The notes beneath the pieces are model-generated. The model did not search any database. It was not told the origin of the DNA and was given only the letters and a program-made list of their open reading frames with translations. The position numbers were made by a program, and so were the translations under genes. From the NCBI GenBank assembly GCA_022497145.1, contig MU385857.1, positions 434,001-498,000 on the forward strand: DNA of 64,000 nt, read 5' to 3'. Positions 23,169 to 32,640 of this stretch are shown piece by piece (positions within the stretch are counted from its first letter, which is position 1; the number at the start of each line of letters is the position of its first letter). This DNA is from Rostrohypoxylon terebratum. Taxonomy: Eukaryota > Ascomycota > Sordariomycetes > Xylariales > Hypoxylaceae.

Positions 23169-23864
23169 ATGGCCGAACGTAGAAGTAGGAAACAGTTCAG
23201 AGCTACGGAAGTTCTCAAGAGAACAGAGATCAGTGACAGGCCCGAGGGCTTTGACGACGAGGCTTGGAACACATATTCGCCTGACACGGAACTTGATCCA
23301 GCAAGAGAGTCAGTAGCGGAGTGCAGGAAATGGCAGATAGGAATTCGACTCAACAATAACCATGCCTCGATCATTATCGACGAACTCCTATCTTCCGATG
23401 CGAGCGAGCTCACCGATGAACGACGGCTCATTACGATCCCCGTCCAGGAACTCAGGAATCATACTATCGTATCGCGCAATCCCCCTCTACATCAGCTTCA
23501 TCTCCGATTCCGACGCCCTCAAAACGATATTATAGTTCTCGCATTGGATAGGAGAGGCGATACTCTTGGTTGTGAACGGTACGTTGGCATATGCAAGATC
23601 TTGGCATCGTGGAAGATGCTACAATGGTTGGCATTGAGTAGCTGCCCAAATGCGCATAGCCTACTTGTCGACGATTGTGCTACATTCACTCGCGACTTAG
23701 TCTACAAGCTACTGAAATTCTATTTGGGAGAAACCGAAACTCGGGCCTATATGGAACAGTTGAAAGATTTCATTGTTGTTGTGGAGGAATCCGCCAGAGT
23801 TGAAGCTAGCTCAAGGCGTACCGTGGAGGGCGAGACCAGCACAAGGCTAAGAGATCTTATGTGA
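23169..23864 (+). CDS. Unknown protein, candidate permuted papain-like fold (paralogue B)
   Basis: An intronless ORF of 231 residues that is clearly a diverged copy of the protein at 20852-21734. Shared landmarks, in order, are RPEGFDD (A: NPRGFDE), KWQIGIR (A: TYQIGIA), HASIII with His65 (A: HAEIII), and the block LALSSCPNAH...VDDCATF with Cys170 (A: IALRSCPQEH...TDDCATF). His and Cys are ~105 residues apart, close to the ~112 in A. The family is not one I can name with confidence; a permuted papain-like peptidase/acyltransferase fold is the best guess. It has a charged C-terminal tail. It is convergent with the nucleoside-phosphorylase-like gene. Confidence 0.75.
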   Translation: MAERRSRKQFRATEVLKRTEISDRPEGFDDEAWNTYSPDTELDPARESVAECRKWQIGIRLNNNHASIIIDELLSSDASELTDERRLITIPVQELRNHTIVSRNPPLHQLHLRFRRPQNDIIVLALDRRGDTLGCERYVGICKILASWKMLQWLALSSCPNAHSLLVDDCATFTRDLVYKLLKFYLGETETRAYMEQLKDFIVVVEESARVEASSRRTVEGETSTRLRDLM

Positions 23865-24196
23865 GAATATAGTGAAGGGGTTTGTTAACTTTTTGAGATT
23901 GAATACCTTAATAGGGGTCACAACACCCCTTATTCCAAGGAAATTGAAGTTGATTCCCCGCTTGACTTTAGTAATTCACGAGCCCTAGTTCACCCTTTGA
24001 CTTGCTATAAATATAAGGTAACTACTAGGTACCTAGGTAGGTATCTACCTATAGACCAGACTTATAGCGATCTCCGTATCATCGAGTCTGTAAGAAAACA
24101 TCATCTTCCGATTAAAATATAACGAGAGAGACCGATGAAAAAAAAAACAAATGTATGAGCTTCGGGAGTTTTTGACTGCTTTCAGATAAAGTCGGG
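23865..24196. other. Intergenic between convergent genes
   Basis: 3' regions of paralogue B (+) and the PNP-like gene (-). Holds a run of CTAGGTACCTAGGTAGG-like sequence near 24025-24050. Confidence 0.5.
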
Positions 24197-25183
24197 TCAG
24201 AAAGCCGACGTTCCCATACTTTTGATTGTAGGTAAACAAGCTACGTCAGCCTTCGCTAGAGTAGATAGGACTTCTTTCGCAAATGTGGCGGACACCGCAG
24301 CCGCAGGTTCTTGCCAACCGATACAGGCATCACGATGTTCGTCTGCGTAATCGCAGATGCCGCGAATAACGATGCATGGAAAGTTAGTCGTGATATTCGA
24401 TATTTCCGTGTCAATGCAGAGAAGGCGATTGTTGCCGATAGTCGAGGAGAGGTTATTGCGATTGACCTTGTCCTTGATCGGGATGCTTGTAGAGACGATT
24501 AGGCCATAATGAATCTTGTGCTCCCGCGGCTCTGGTCTGGTCATCTGAGTAGAGTCCATTCTCTTGAGACCGGTATTGATCCCGCTTCCATTTTTGATTT
24601 CATCTTTCTCAAACAAAGGATCCTGGAGTGCATCGGATACTAGATATTTTGCAGCCAGCCTCTCGTTTGCCTTCACCGTAGCCAGGTATTTTGACACATT
24701 AGATCCCTGCATTTCATGGAGACTCTCCAGTTTCGTGAGAGCAGAAACTAGTACGCTGGGAGGATGACGCATTTCTGCAATTTTTTTATATGTGTCTTGT
24801 CTGTCTAGCTGCCACTCTGCGACTCCGGGGAATCCGTCGTGGGGCATACCGACCACTACATCGCCGAGTCTGACTGTTGGGGGAATGCCGCTACCTATAC
24901 CAACCAGTAGACAGAGACGGATAGATGGGAAGGTAGACGTCATCCAGATAGCAATTGTTGCTACTGTGTTAGAACCGCCCCAGCCGATGGGCAAGCAGGC
25001 GATAACGACATTGTGCCCCTCAATTGAGCCAAGGCTATATGTATTAGGGTCATTACTCTGTTTGTTGACATCGCCGTGCTTCTCGTCCAACATCATAATG
25101 GCCGCAGTCTGCTCTTTTGCCAGTACGCAGATCCACCCTATCGTGTAGTCCCCCTCTGGTCGAACTGCGCTAGGAACGCCCAT
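24197..25183 (-). CDS. Stand-alone nucleoside phosphorylase-like protein (PNP_UDP_1 type)
   Basis: An intronless ORF of 328 residues. It opens with YTIGWICVLAKEQTAA, the hallmark start of the PNP/UDP-phosphorylase-like domain that forms the N-terminus of many fungal NLR-like proteins. It continues with CLLVGIGSGIP and RLGDVVVGMP (~90-115), HYGLIVSTSIPIKD, and the C-terminal VIRGICDYADEHRD followed by the WQ...AAAVSA helix. Where active members have a Glu-Met-Glu-like nucleoside-binding motif, this protein reads IDTEIS. In NLR-like proteins an NB-ARC or NACHT follows; here the ORF stops and nothing similar follows downstream. Fungal and bacterial relatives act on nucleosides or nucleotides, sometimes as immune NADase or ATP-degrading effectors; activity here is unknown. 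It is divergent from the CHAT gene. Confidence 0.88.
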   Translation of the reverse strand: MGVPSAVRPEGDYTIGWICVLAKEQTAAIMMLDEKHGDVNKQSNDPNTYSLGSIEGHNVVIACLPIGWGGSNTVATIAIWMTSTFPSIRLCLLVGIGSGIPPTVRLGDVVVGMPHDGFPGVAEWQLDRQDTYKKIAEMRHPPSVLVSALTKLESLHEMQGSNVSKYLATVKANERLAAKYLVSDALQDPLFEKDEIKNGSGINTGLKRMDSTQMTRPEPREHKIHYGLIVSTSIPIKDKVNRNNLSSTIGNNRLLCIDTEISNITTNFPCIVIRGICDYADEHRDACIGWQEPAAAVSATFAKEVLSTLAKADVACLPTIKSMGTSAF

Positions 25184-25918
25184 GGCGTTACTCTGGGCAC
25201 CGAGACTGGATATAAAGGGATCTTGGGTGCTTAGACAGAATTAAAATATTGACCGTCCCTTCAAGAAGGTAAACTATTAGATTGTCAAGGACGAGTGAAG
25301 ATTTGATGTGTGGTAGAAAATGATGCTCCCGACCTTCGAGCCGGTGTTGTGGCCGTGGCTGATTGTGTAACTTCTTCCCTTGCTGAGCGATATATTTGTC
25401 CTGGTCATCTGCTCATTCAATATTTTCACATAGGTACCTCCTACTACCACGTAGGTACTAGGTACACTTCTATGTAGCCCTGGAGGTAAGACGGAGGCTT
25501 ATGCTACCCGGACGAACTGTCTAAGCACCTACCTTGATTGGACCCCGGGAATATTATGTCGTGCAGCCCTGGAGGTATAGAATGCGGCTACCCTTCCCCA
25601 TCCAGTATCGGAAGAGGTTTTTCAAATCTGGGGGGGCTGGGGCTAGAGGTTTCGCTCTAGAAGAGGATCGCGGAGGGGTTTTGATGCTCTCAAATCGTAC
25701 TCGCAAGGCTCTCATGAAGGAGGGTAGCTTATTTATTGTTAGTCCAGACCCACAAATGCCTCCCTGAATCTCTTCAGGTGAAGGATGCTAATTCTTATGC
25801 CACCCTTATCCATCCAATGTTCAGCTCAAAACAAAGGCCATCCCGCCATCCATCCTCAATTTTGCTTTTTCCTTGCCTATCGACCATTATTTTTGAAAAT
25901 CTGAAAGCTTGCCTACCT
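25184..25918. promoter_or_regulatory. Shared intergenic region of the divergent PNP-like/CHAT pair
   Basis: These 735 bp separate the start of the PNP-like gene (minus strand, ATG at 25183) from the chosen start of the CHAT gene (ATG 25919). Both promoters must lie here, which suggests joint control. TAGGTAC/CCTAGG motifs occur around 25433-25460. No specific factor site can be named. Confidence 0.5.
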
Positions 25919-27193
25919 ATGGCTGCCGATTGTAGCAAATTAGAAGTGATGAATTTTGCCACATCCTTTGGATCGGCTGTGCTTGGGACCCTGAACTATG
26001 ACGATGACGAGCACAATTGGCTGTTAGAATTTGGGCATATTGTGGCCAATTACGAGTACCTCCGCGCGTACCCAGAACGCGACCAGCAAGACCTTCAAAA
26101 TATCATCAGCCGCATTAGCAACATCAGTGTCAGACATAGAATTGGCGATAATCAAGGTGATATCATAGAGATCCGAAGATTCGTCAAGGCGATCCACAAG
26201 GAAAACTCGTACGGTATATTTCTAATTGCTGGTTGCTCATGGTACCTCAGCAAAAGTCGCCAGTTAGCTGGCGAGCCAAAGCATAGTGGGCAACTAGAAT
26301 GCGCGGCATTGGGCTATTTAAAAGAGCTTGAGATTGGCTGTCCGACCCTTTCCATCAACCAAGACGTGCTATGGGCGAAAATATACCAAAAGCTGTCTGA
26401 ATACCCGGAAAATTCGGTGCACAATATCCGAAAACTCCTCCAAGATCTCTGCAGAGCTCTCGAGGTTCTTTTAGTCTCGGCGGATCCTAAGGATACGTTC
26501 TCGGCTCGTTCTGACGGAGAGCGAAGAAGCCTCAGCAAAGCACTCAGTGAAACAATGTTCCGGCACAAGGTCAATGTCAAGGATATCCACGGCTGTCAAG
26601 TTAGTGATATCGCTAACGCCCTTATCCAACACAAGCCCGACATTTTGCAATTCTTAGGGCACGGTGATAAAGATGGGATATACTTTGAGGATAGAGATAG
26701 CAAGGCGCAGTTAGTACGGATGGAGAATTTTGCGGACCTGCTTAGCCAATCCAAGACTATCAAGCTCGTAATACTCAATACGTGCTATTCACGATCAGGG
26801 AGCCAGTGCATTGCAGACCAAGTCGGATATCTCATCGGGATGGAGGGGAAGATTCGCAACAAAGATGCTATCAAATTCACAGAGTGCTTCTACGGAGCTC
26901 TTGGTAACGGTCTGACTGTAGAAGGCAGTTTCTTAAATGCGGGCTACAATATGAAGGTAGACAGCGAGGCCCGATTCCAAGCCCATCTTCTCCGAAAAGG
27001 TCAAGCGCCCATCACCATATCCACTACACAAACGGCAGGCAATGTCTCGAGCGAGTATAGGGGCCTGTGTATGAATGTCAAAACCCGGCCATTCGTTATA
27101 TCAGTCTTGCTAAGTTTGCTCGCAACAGCGGCGTACTTCCGAAACATTTTTGGCCCGGTTAAGGCGATGATCAATTTGTGGCGGGGACCCTAG
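25919..27193 (+). CDS. CHAT-family caspase-like protease with C-terminal hydrophobic helix
   Basis: An intronless ORF; I chose ATG 25919 (424 residues), but an in-frame ATG at 25817 would add 34 residues. The C-terminal half is a CHAT (caspase HetF associated with TPRs) peptidase domain. It has a strand LLVSADPKD, the helix-strand block ALIQHKPDILQFLGHGDKDG with catalytic His248, then KLVILNTCYS with catalytic Cys289, followed by GYLIGMEGKI and FTECFYGALG. After the domain come a hydrophobic helix (PFVISVLLSLLATAAYF, ~391-407) and a short basic tail, so the protein may be tail-anchored in a membrane. The N-terminal ~200 residues are helical and not recognised. CHAT proteases are immune and cell-death effectors in bacteria and fungi, sometimes activating gasdermins; no gasdermin-like gene is visible here. 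Confidence 0.85.
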   Translation: MAADCSKLEVMNFATSFGSAVLGTLNYDDDEHNWLLEFGHIVANYEYLRAYPERDQQDLQNIISRISNISVRHRIGDNQGDIIEIRRFVKAIHKENSYGIFLIAGCSWYLSKSRQLAGEPKHSGQLECAALGYLKELEIGCPTLSINQDVLWAKIYQKLSEYPENSVHNIRKLLQDLCRALEVLLVSADPKDTFSARSDGERRSLSKALSETMFRHKVNVKDIHGCQVSDIANALIQHKPDILQFLGHGDKDGIYFEDRDSKAQLVRMENFADLLSQSKTIKLVILNTCYSRSGSQCIADQVGYLIGMEGKIRNKDAIKFTECFYGALGNGLTVEGSFLNAGYNMKVDSEARFQAHLLRKGQAPITISTTQTAGNVSSEYRGLCMNVKTRPFVISVLLSLLATAAYFRNIFGPVKAMINLWRGP

Positions 27194-27977
27194 AGTCTAG
27201 ACTCCTAGAGTGCTCCGAGTTTACGATAATTTACTGTGTTGGATTACCTATGTACCTATAGTTCTTAATAGACAAATCCATTCTGCTGTTTCGTAAGAGA
27301 CTTACTCACCTACAACCGTAGTAATAATTATACCCACTACCGTAGAAATAATTATACCCATGGATACTTACCTAGGTCCTAGGTCCTAGGTACTCAAATA
27401 TATAGAATTAGTTGATCGAAAGCGACAATCCAGCTTTCAACAATCCGTTACAACTTACGACAACGTAGGCCCTAGGCGCTAGGGTTCGGGTTACTCTCAC
27501 ATCTAAGATCTAGATTCTAGATTAAGGGCCGTTCTAACCTCAACTTATGATAACGTTCGTAATATAGAATTGAGTTTCATACAGTCTGAATGGCGGGATG
27601 AGGTAATTGATGGCATTCGATCAACATATGAATTTTGAAGTTGTATAGAATGTATTGTAATTGATTGATTCGAGAGGGCTAAGAATAGGGATGATATCAT
27701 CATCCATGGAGATTAATGGAGATCAAGGTTTACACTAGTGGGGTAGGGCAAGCGCTAGCACAGTACATCAAAATACATTCAAGATGAGTGCGGCTTGAGG
27801 TACCTTTCTATCCCTCATTCTGTAGGTAGATTACGCCCACACGCCGCCGGTCCCATTTATTCGGATCTTCCCTCACCATATTCCCGTAACAACATTTGAA
27901 CCCATCTGCCCTATCCATACTATTCCCTACCAAAGTGTCGACTCCCGAATCCAGACCAAATTCATCTGCTCAGTACC
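27194..27977. other. Intergenic with short repeats
   Basis: Between the CHAT gene and the BIM1-like gene, which converge. Holds a 24-bp tandem duplication (27315-27360) and a triple CCTAGGT run (27369-27392). No gene is seen. Confidence 0.55.
27315..27360. repeat. 24-bp tandem duplication
   Basis: ACCGTAGTAATAATTATACC at 27315 recurs with one substitution (T to A) at 27339; both units end in CA at 27336 and 27360, giving a period of 24 bp. Confidence 0.8.
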
Positions 27978-28988
27978 TTAATTACGGTGACTGTTAACAG
28001 AGGCAACCTCAGGCTGGTTCTTAGCGGCGGGAACTGCTTCGCTATCGTGGGGGGCCGACTTGCGCTTCCTGAGCATGACGAAGGCGATAGCACCAACGAT
28101 ACCAAGAGAAGCCACGATAACACCGACGGCAATACCGGCCTTTGCTCCACCGGATAGACCATCACCAGACGAACTCGAGCTCTGGTTGGTAGTTGAGTCA
28201 GAGCTAGTGCTCGCAGCTGTCGCACTTGGGACTGAGCTAGAAGTCGAAGACGAAGACCCAGAGTTGAAGTCATCCGCCGTTACGTTAAAGCAAGGGGCTG
28301 TAATATCGAAGTCCTTCGTCTCGACGAAAGTCTAGAAGTATACATGTTAATACAGGATCTCAACAAGGGTTTGAGTTGGTGATATCATACAATATCGGCA
28401 CAGGCGTAGAAGGTTTGGTTGGCACCGCCAAGCTCGTTGTCGACGTTGGACCAATACTCGAGCTGAATGGTAGCGTTGGTTCCGGCAGTCACGCTGCTAG
28501 GGATTTCGGCAACCTTGTAGCATTGGTGACCAGGCTCGATCTCTGTGACTTCGCTAACAACTTGTTGGGTGAACTGGCTCTGGATAGTCGGCGCTAGAGA
28601 CTCATTAGTACTCCTGATGATGGCACAGGCAGATATGACTAACCATTATCATATGCAATAGAGAAGTTAACATTCCACGCATCACTGGCGATTGACAGAG
28701 AGACAGTTCCCTGGGCTAAACGACAATGTTAGTGAGTTGATATATTTCTCTCCATCCTACTTGTATAAACTCACTGAGCGGGAAAATAGTTCGGTTGCTC
28801 ACGCCGCTGGAGCTTCCACAAGGCCCCGAGTTGTCGGCCGAGGCGCTCCAAGGTCTGTCGTCAGGCCATAGGAAAGCAACAGGTCCCATAACAGTGCCTT
28901 CAAGGCCCTCACCATGGGCCTCATCGTCGCCAGCGACTAGCTGACCACCGACGATGGCAGCGATATAAGACAACTGACTGAATCTCAT
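27978..28988 (-). CDS. BIM1-like (X325 family) extracellular domain with transmembrane anchor
   Basis: Four exons, 28988-28775, 28715-28644, 28593-28391 and 28331-27978, join in frame to 280 residues. A signal peptide is followed by the block TVMGPVAFLWPDDRPWS and PCGSSSGVSNRT. It continues with FPLTQGTVSLSIASDAWNV, EIEPGHQCYKV and QLEYWSN...NQTFYACADI, the copper acquisition factor BIM1-like (LPMO-related X325) layout. His25 (DEAHGEG) could become the N-terminal His if processed at Ala24. The domain is followed by a Ser/Thr-rich stalk, then a single helix (AGIAVGVIVASLGIVGAIAF) and a basic then hydrophilic tail. It is therefore anchored by a transmembrane helix rather than a typical GPI signal. 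Surface copper binding or uptake is the likely role, by family. Confidence 0.85.
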
Positions 28989-31584
28989 GTTGAATAAATG
29001 ATATGATATGAGCAAACAGTTGATGAAGGGATCGCAGTGACACAGAGCGGAGCTGTCTGCACGCCTATGGGGAAATGCTTGTGGCTGAGGGAACCCTTTT
29101 GAAGAGCAGACGCAGGCTCAGTGGAAGTTGATCCTATAAGTATTAGTTATGCAACAGTTGCAGTTTAATGTATTCCGTGGGAAATTCATCTAAGTACAAT
29201 AACCGGCCCCTCGTCACAAGCCAATCATCCCTTGCCAAGCTATAGACCCGGCCGTGTAGGTGCTAACTGGTCTGCTCAGTCATTCGTCCGAGATAAGCCG
29301 ACCCAAAACACTTTTAATGATTTTGCATCTGACTTACAGTCGGCAACACTGTTGGAGGTGTAGTCATCGACTCTCAAATGAATCCTGAGCACCATAATAA
29401 TAACTCATACCTGCTACATCTATGTTAGTAGCATGGTCGTTACCTTGGTGGTATCGCAGTGCAAACCTGTAGGTGAGAAATATTGGACAAACTCAGGTAT
29501 ATCACAACGAGTCTCCAAGGACCTAGTTTCAGCTATCAGCTGAATTCGAGTCAACAGTATAGTGGTCCGTTCGCCTCTGAAAACTTCAGTAGGCCGATTC
29601 TCTAAGTTAATTGGCCGAGCAACCACCGTATAGGGTTACCGAAGGCCTATATGGGAATTTCCTACCACAGCGAATGGTAACCTGTCCGATGGCGGCAGGT
29701 TGGTCGAGTAGGTTGGATGGTGGCATGAACTCTCTCGTCTAGGTTAGGAAGGTCTCACAACAAACTCATCTACGAGTTCCAAGAGCAGACAAATCCTTGA
29801 ATATTTCCACACTATTCTGCAGCACCATGTCATAATAGGAATCAGACAAATCCGTGGACCTCGGATTCCTCCCGAGCTGCCAAGAGAGATATCCATTACC
29901 TAAGACTCTCGTGTGGGTTGACACCAAACCCCAGCCCTTGTTCGCCTGCATGACATCCATGGTACATAGTTAAAATCCGGAGGCAAAATCCTGCCTTCCA
30001 CTGGGACTTTCTGAGTCACAGTTGAGGATTTACATTAATATCAAACGATGTTAAGCAAAGAAGCGTGAAAATTGGTACAATGATATATCAATGCCATGTG
30101 AGCTTAGAAATTGTACTTAAAGCTAAAATTCGTCAGTAGGGGAAAGCTAGCAGGTAATGGAGGAAAGATATCTCGCAACTAGTAACGTGGTAACCAAATT
30201 CGTTACCTCGATCATGTGTCCATCCCGTTTAAGGGCGGGGCTATACCGATAGATATAGTTAGATCCTAGGTGATGGCATTAGACCAGGGAAGAATACGCG
30301 AATCGGATTATTGACACTTTGACGGGTGGATTCGAAGGCCAAGCCGAGTGGGTGGTCTGATTTTTTCTCAACCTCCAGATCGCAAACTGGCAGCTTCCTT
30401 GCCGCCGAGCATATTAACGCCACTCACGTCACAAAAAGCATTTGAGATGGCGCGACAGCCTTAAGTGAGCTCAATAGTCAGAAGTCGCTCCAAAGTCCAC
30501 GATGGCCAAAAAGATATCAAACGTAAATATTGTGGCTCTTTGAGATATTCCGTTTCGTCATCTACACTTCTAATTGCCGGTTAATATTGACTTGCGAAAG
30601 AATAAGATGTACAACGTAGATCAGAGAATGGAAGTTCACCGTTTATTCCGTGCGACCCACATTGGTTTATCTGATGGCGCTAAAGCGATGATCCCTGCCA
30701 AAATACTGCTAGTCTTTTCTCAGGTCCCTCTTTAGACCGTTGTGGACCCATCTCCAAACCGAGAGCTCACATGGGTGTGGCACTCCATCTAATCTTATCA
30801 ATCTAATCAGATCGAGCGGCCAATACGGGTCCAGAACTTCAATATTCTCGTAACAGTTTTCCAGGAGGCCAGGGCATGGTTTGGGGAGGAGGGGAAGCAG
30901 AAATAGGAAGCTCGCATTGTAAGCGCCTTGGATACTACTTGGGTAGGTGCTCGAGCCTGACGAAAGAAATAGGGTGATGCCCTGGTGATGTCGAGCGACA
31001 AGATTCAGGCAGCTGATGTCGACTCCCCCGAATTGTCTTGTTTACAAGCTATAGCTTAGCGTAAAGATCTATAGCAAGGATATGGATGCCACTTAGATGG
31101 ATCATTAAATCGCCCCTCTCAACAGACTACTGTGATGGTATCTCGGAAACGCCAGTGTAGTAGTCGATGCCAAGGCTGCAACCGGAGAACGGGTTCCTTC
31201 GCGGAAGAAGTCTGAAAAAATTCACCAGAACTAGCGATTCGGTCGCACTTACATGGCTTATAGCCTAATCTCCGAGCTCGGCCGGCCTCACATTCAGTCT
31301 CGTTCATGGAAATCCTAGTTGTCGCTGCGTAAACCCCTTGCCTTAGCTGAATGTTTGCAGGAATTATCCGCGTCCGAGGTGCATGGTTTGACATATGATT
31401 CCAAGAGTTCCTGGATTTCGATTACACAGTTATAAGACTCCTGTAGCCACTTGAGTTGTTGTTACATTTAGTTCCTCCTCACTCACCGACGCCTCGAACT
31501 CCTTCGCGTACTTAGCCGTGTACCACCAAAACAGACGCTCGTTTTTGTTTTCGCACGTTCGCTTTTCGACACAACACCGTCAAG
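28989..31584. other. Long gene-poor region
   Basis: About 2.6 kb between divergent genes with no convincing gene. One minus-strand ORF (31394-31119) contains a strong donor and acceptor pair (GTAAGT at 31252, TTTTTTCAG ending at 31212), but the implied intron is only 41 bp and the product matches nothing I know. ORFs at 29420-29626 and 29766-29960 (-) are equally unsupported. Confidence 0.45.
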
Positions 31585-32640
31585 ATGGTTGCTACTCGAT
31601 GGATCCTTGCCGCAGTTCTTGCTGCTACCGCGGTTACTGCCTCTACAGATGAGCTGCAATTCATTGCTCGCCTCCTCAAGCGCCAGGAGGTTGGTACTCC
31701 CGCTTACAACTGCCACGACAACTGCGGTTCGTATAACCTCCATGATACTTAGTACAAGAGTAACGTGATACTGATGTTTGTCCTCCCGTCCAGGCCAAGC
31801 CATTATCCAGGGGCGAAACAGTGCCGACGTGTGCAATGATGAGATCTTCCTGACAGACTACAAGAACTGCCTGCAGTGTTCCGGCCCGGATAACCAAGAT
31901 ATTGTATGTGACATCTGGGATAGTAGATAGCTCTTCAGACTATGCCAACGAGAGTTCGAACTCCATGCAATTCTTTAGACGTCTCCGAAGGAGAGATACT
32001 GACTTGAGGTGTTACAGTGGCAATACTACGGAGCCACGTTGACCAAGGACGCTAGCCCTTGTGGCCTGTCGACCACCCCGCTCTCTGGCACGCAACCAGA
32101 CGTCGGCGCAGCGATCCCTGCCGGCAGCAGCAGCACGTCGTCGACTACTTCAGAGGCTTCGTCGGCCACTTCAACAGCTACCGAGGCTAGCTCCGAAGCT
32201 TCGTCAACTGAGACTGCGACCGCGACCGCAACCCCGACGGCCGCTGACTCAGCGACATCAGAAGCAACTGCTACTGCTACTGCTACCGCTAGTGCGACCT
32301 CGGTTGAAACCTCCGCGCAAGGAGCTACCGAATCGAGCACCGGCTACGCCACCGCCTCGGCCACTGGATCTGCTTCCGCAACTGGAAGCGCATCGAGCGC
32401 CGCTACCACCGTCTACACACCTACGGGCACTGGCAGCGTGAGCGGCAACGGAACCGCAACCACGGTTAGTAGTCTACCTATCTCCCTTTTTGGGAGGCAA
32501 CCCGAGAAAGTCTTGAGCTAATTCATTCTTAGTCATCTACTTTGGTCGTCGTCACCAATGCCGCCAACGCCATCTCCGGCAGCTCCGTCGGCTTCTACGG
32601 CGCCCTTGCGCTCGGTGCCTTGTACGCCGCGGCCCAGTAA
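31585..32640 (+). CDS. Secreted cysteine-containing, Ser/Thr/Ala-rich protein, probably GPI-anchored
   Basis: Four exons, 31585-31726, 31794-31903, 32018-32464 and 32533-32640, give 268 residues. A signal peptide (WILAAVLAATAVTAS) is followed by a short KR-containing pro-segment. A compact domain has six cysteines (YNCHDNCGQAI, ADVCND, YKNCLQCSGP, SPCGLS), a pattern common in small fungal extracellular proteins whose function is unknown. A long Ser/Thr/Ala-rich low-complexity stalk (~100-235) follows. The end (SSVGFYGALALGALYAAAQ) is hydrophobic with small residues before it, as in GPI signals. All three splices are in phase; the last supplies the GPI signal, and without it the ORF ends early in intron sequence. 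Confidence 0.85.

Noticed and set aside
20852..23864. Idea that the paralogue pair are gasdermin-like partners of the CHAT protease
   Set aside because: Their conserved landmarks are His and DDCxxF blocks suggestive of an enzyme, not a pore-forming beta domain; no gasdermin-like pattern was seen.
27962..28273. Minus-strand ORF rich in Leu/Arg
   Set aside because: It is a shifted frame of the last exon of the BIM1-like protein, whose true frame is fixed by three in-phase splices.
28376..28597. Plus-strand ORF of 73 codons
   Set aside because: Antisense of exon 3 of the BIM1-like gene.
32026..32340. Minus-strand Val/Ala/Ser-rich ORF
   Set aside because: Antisense of the Ser/Thr/Ala-rich stalk of the GPI-type protein at 31585-32640.
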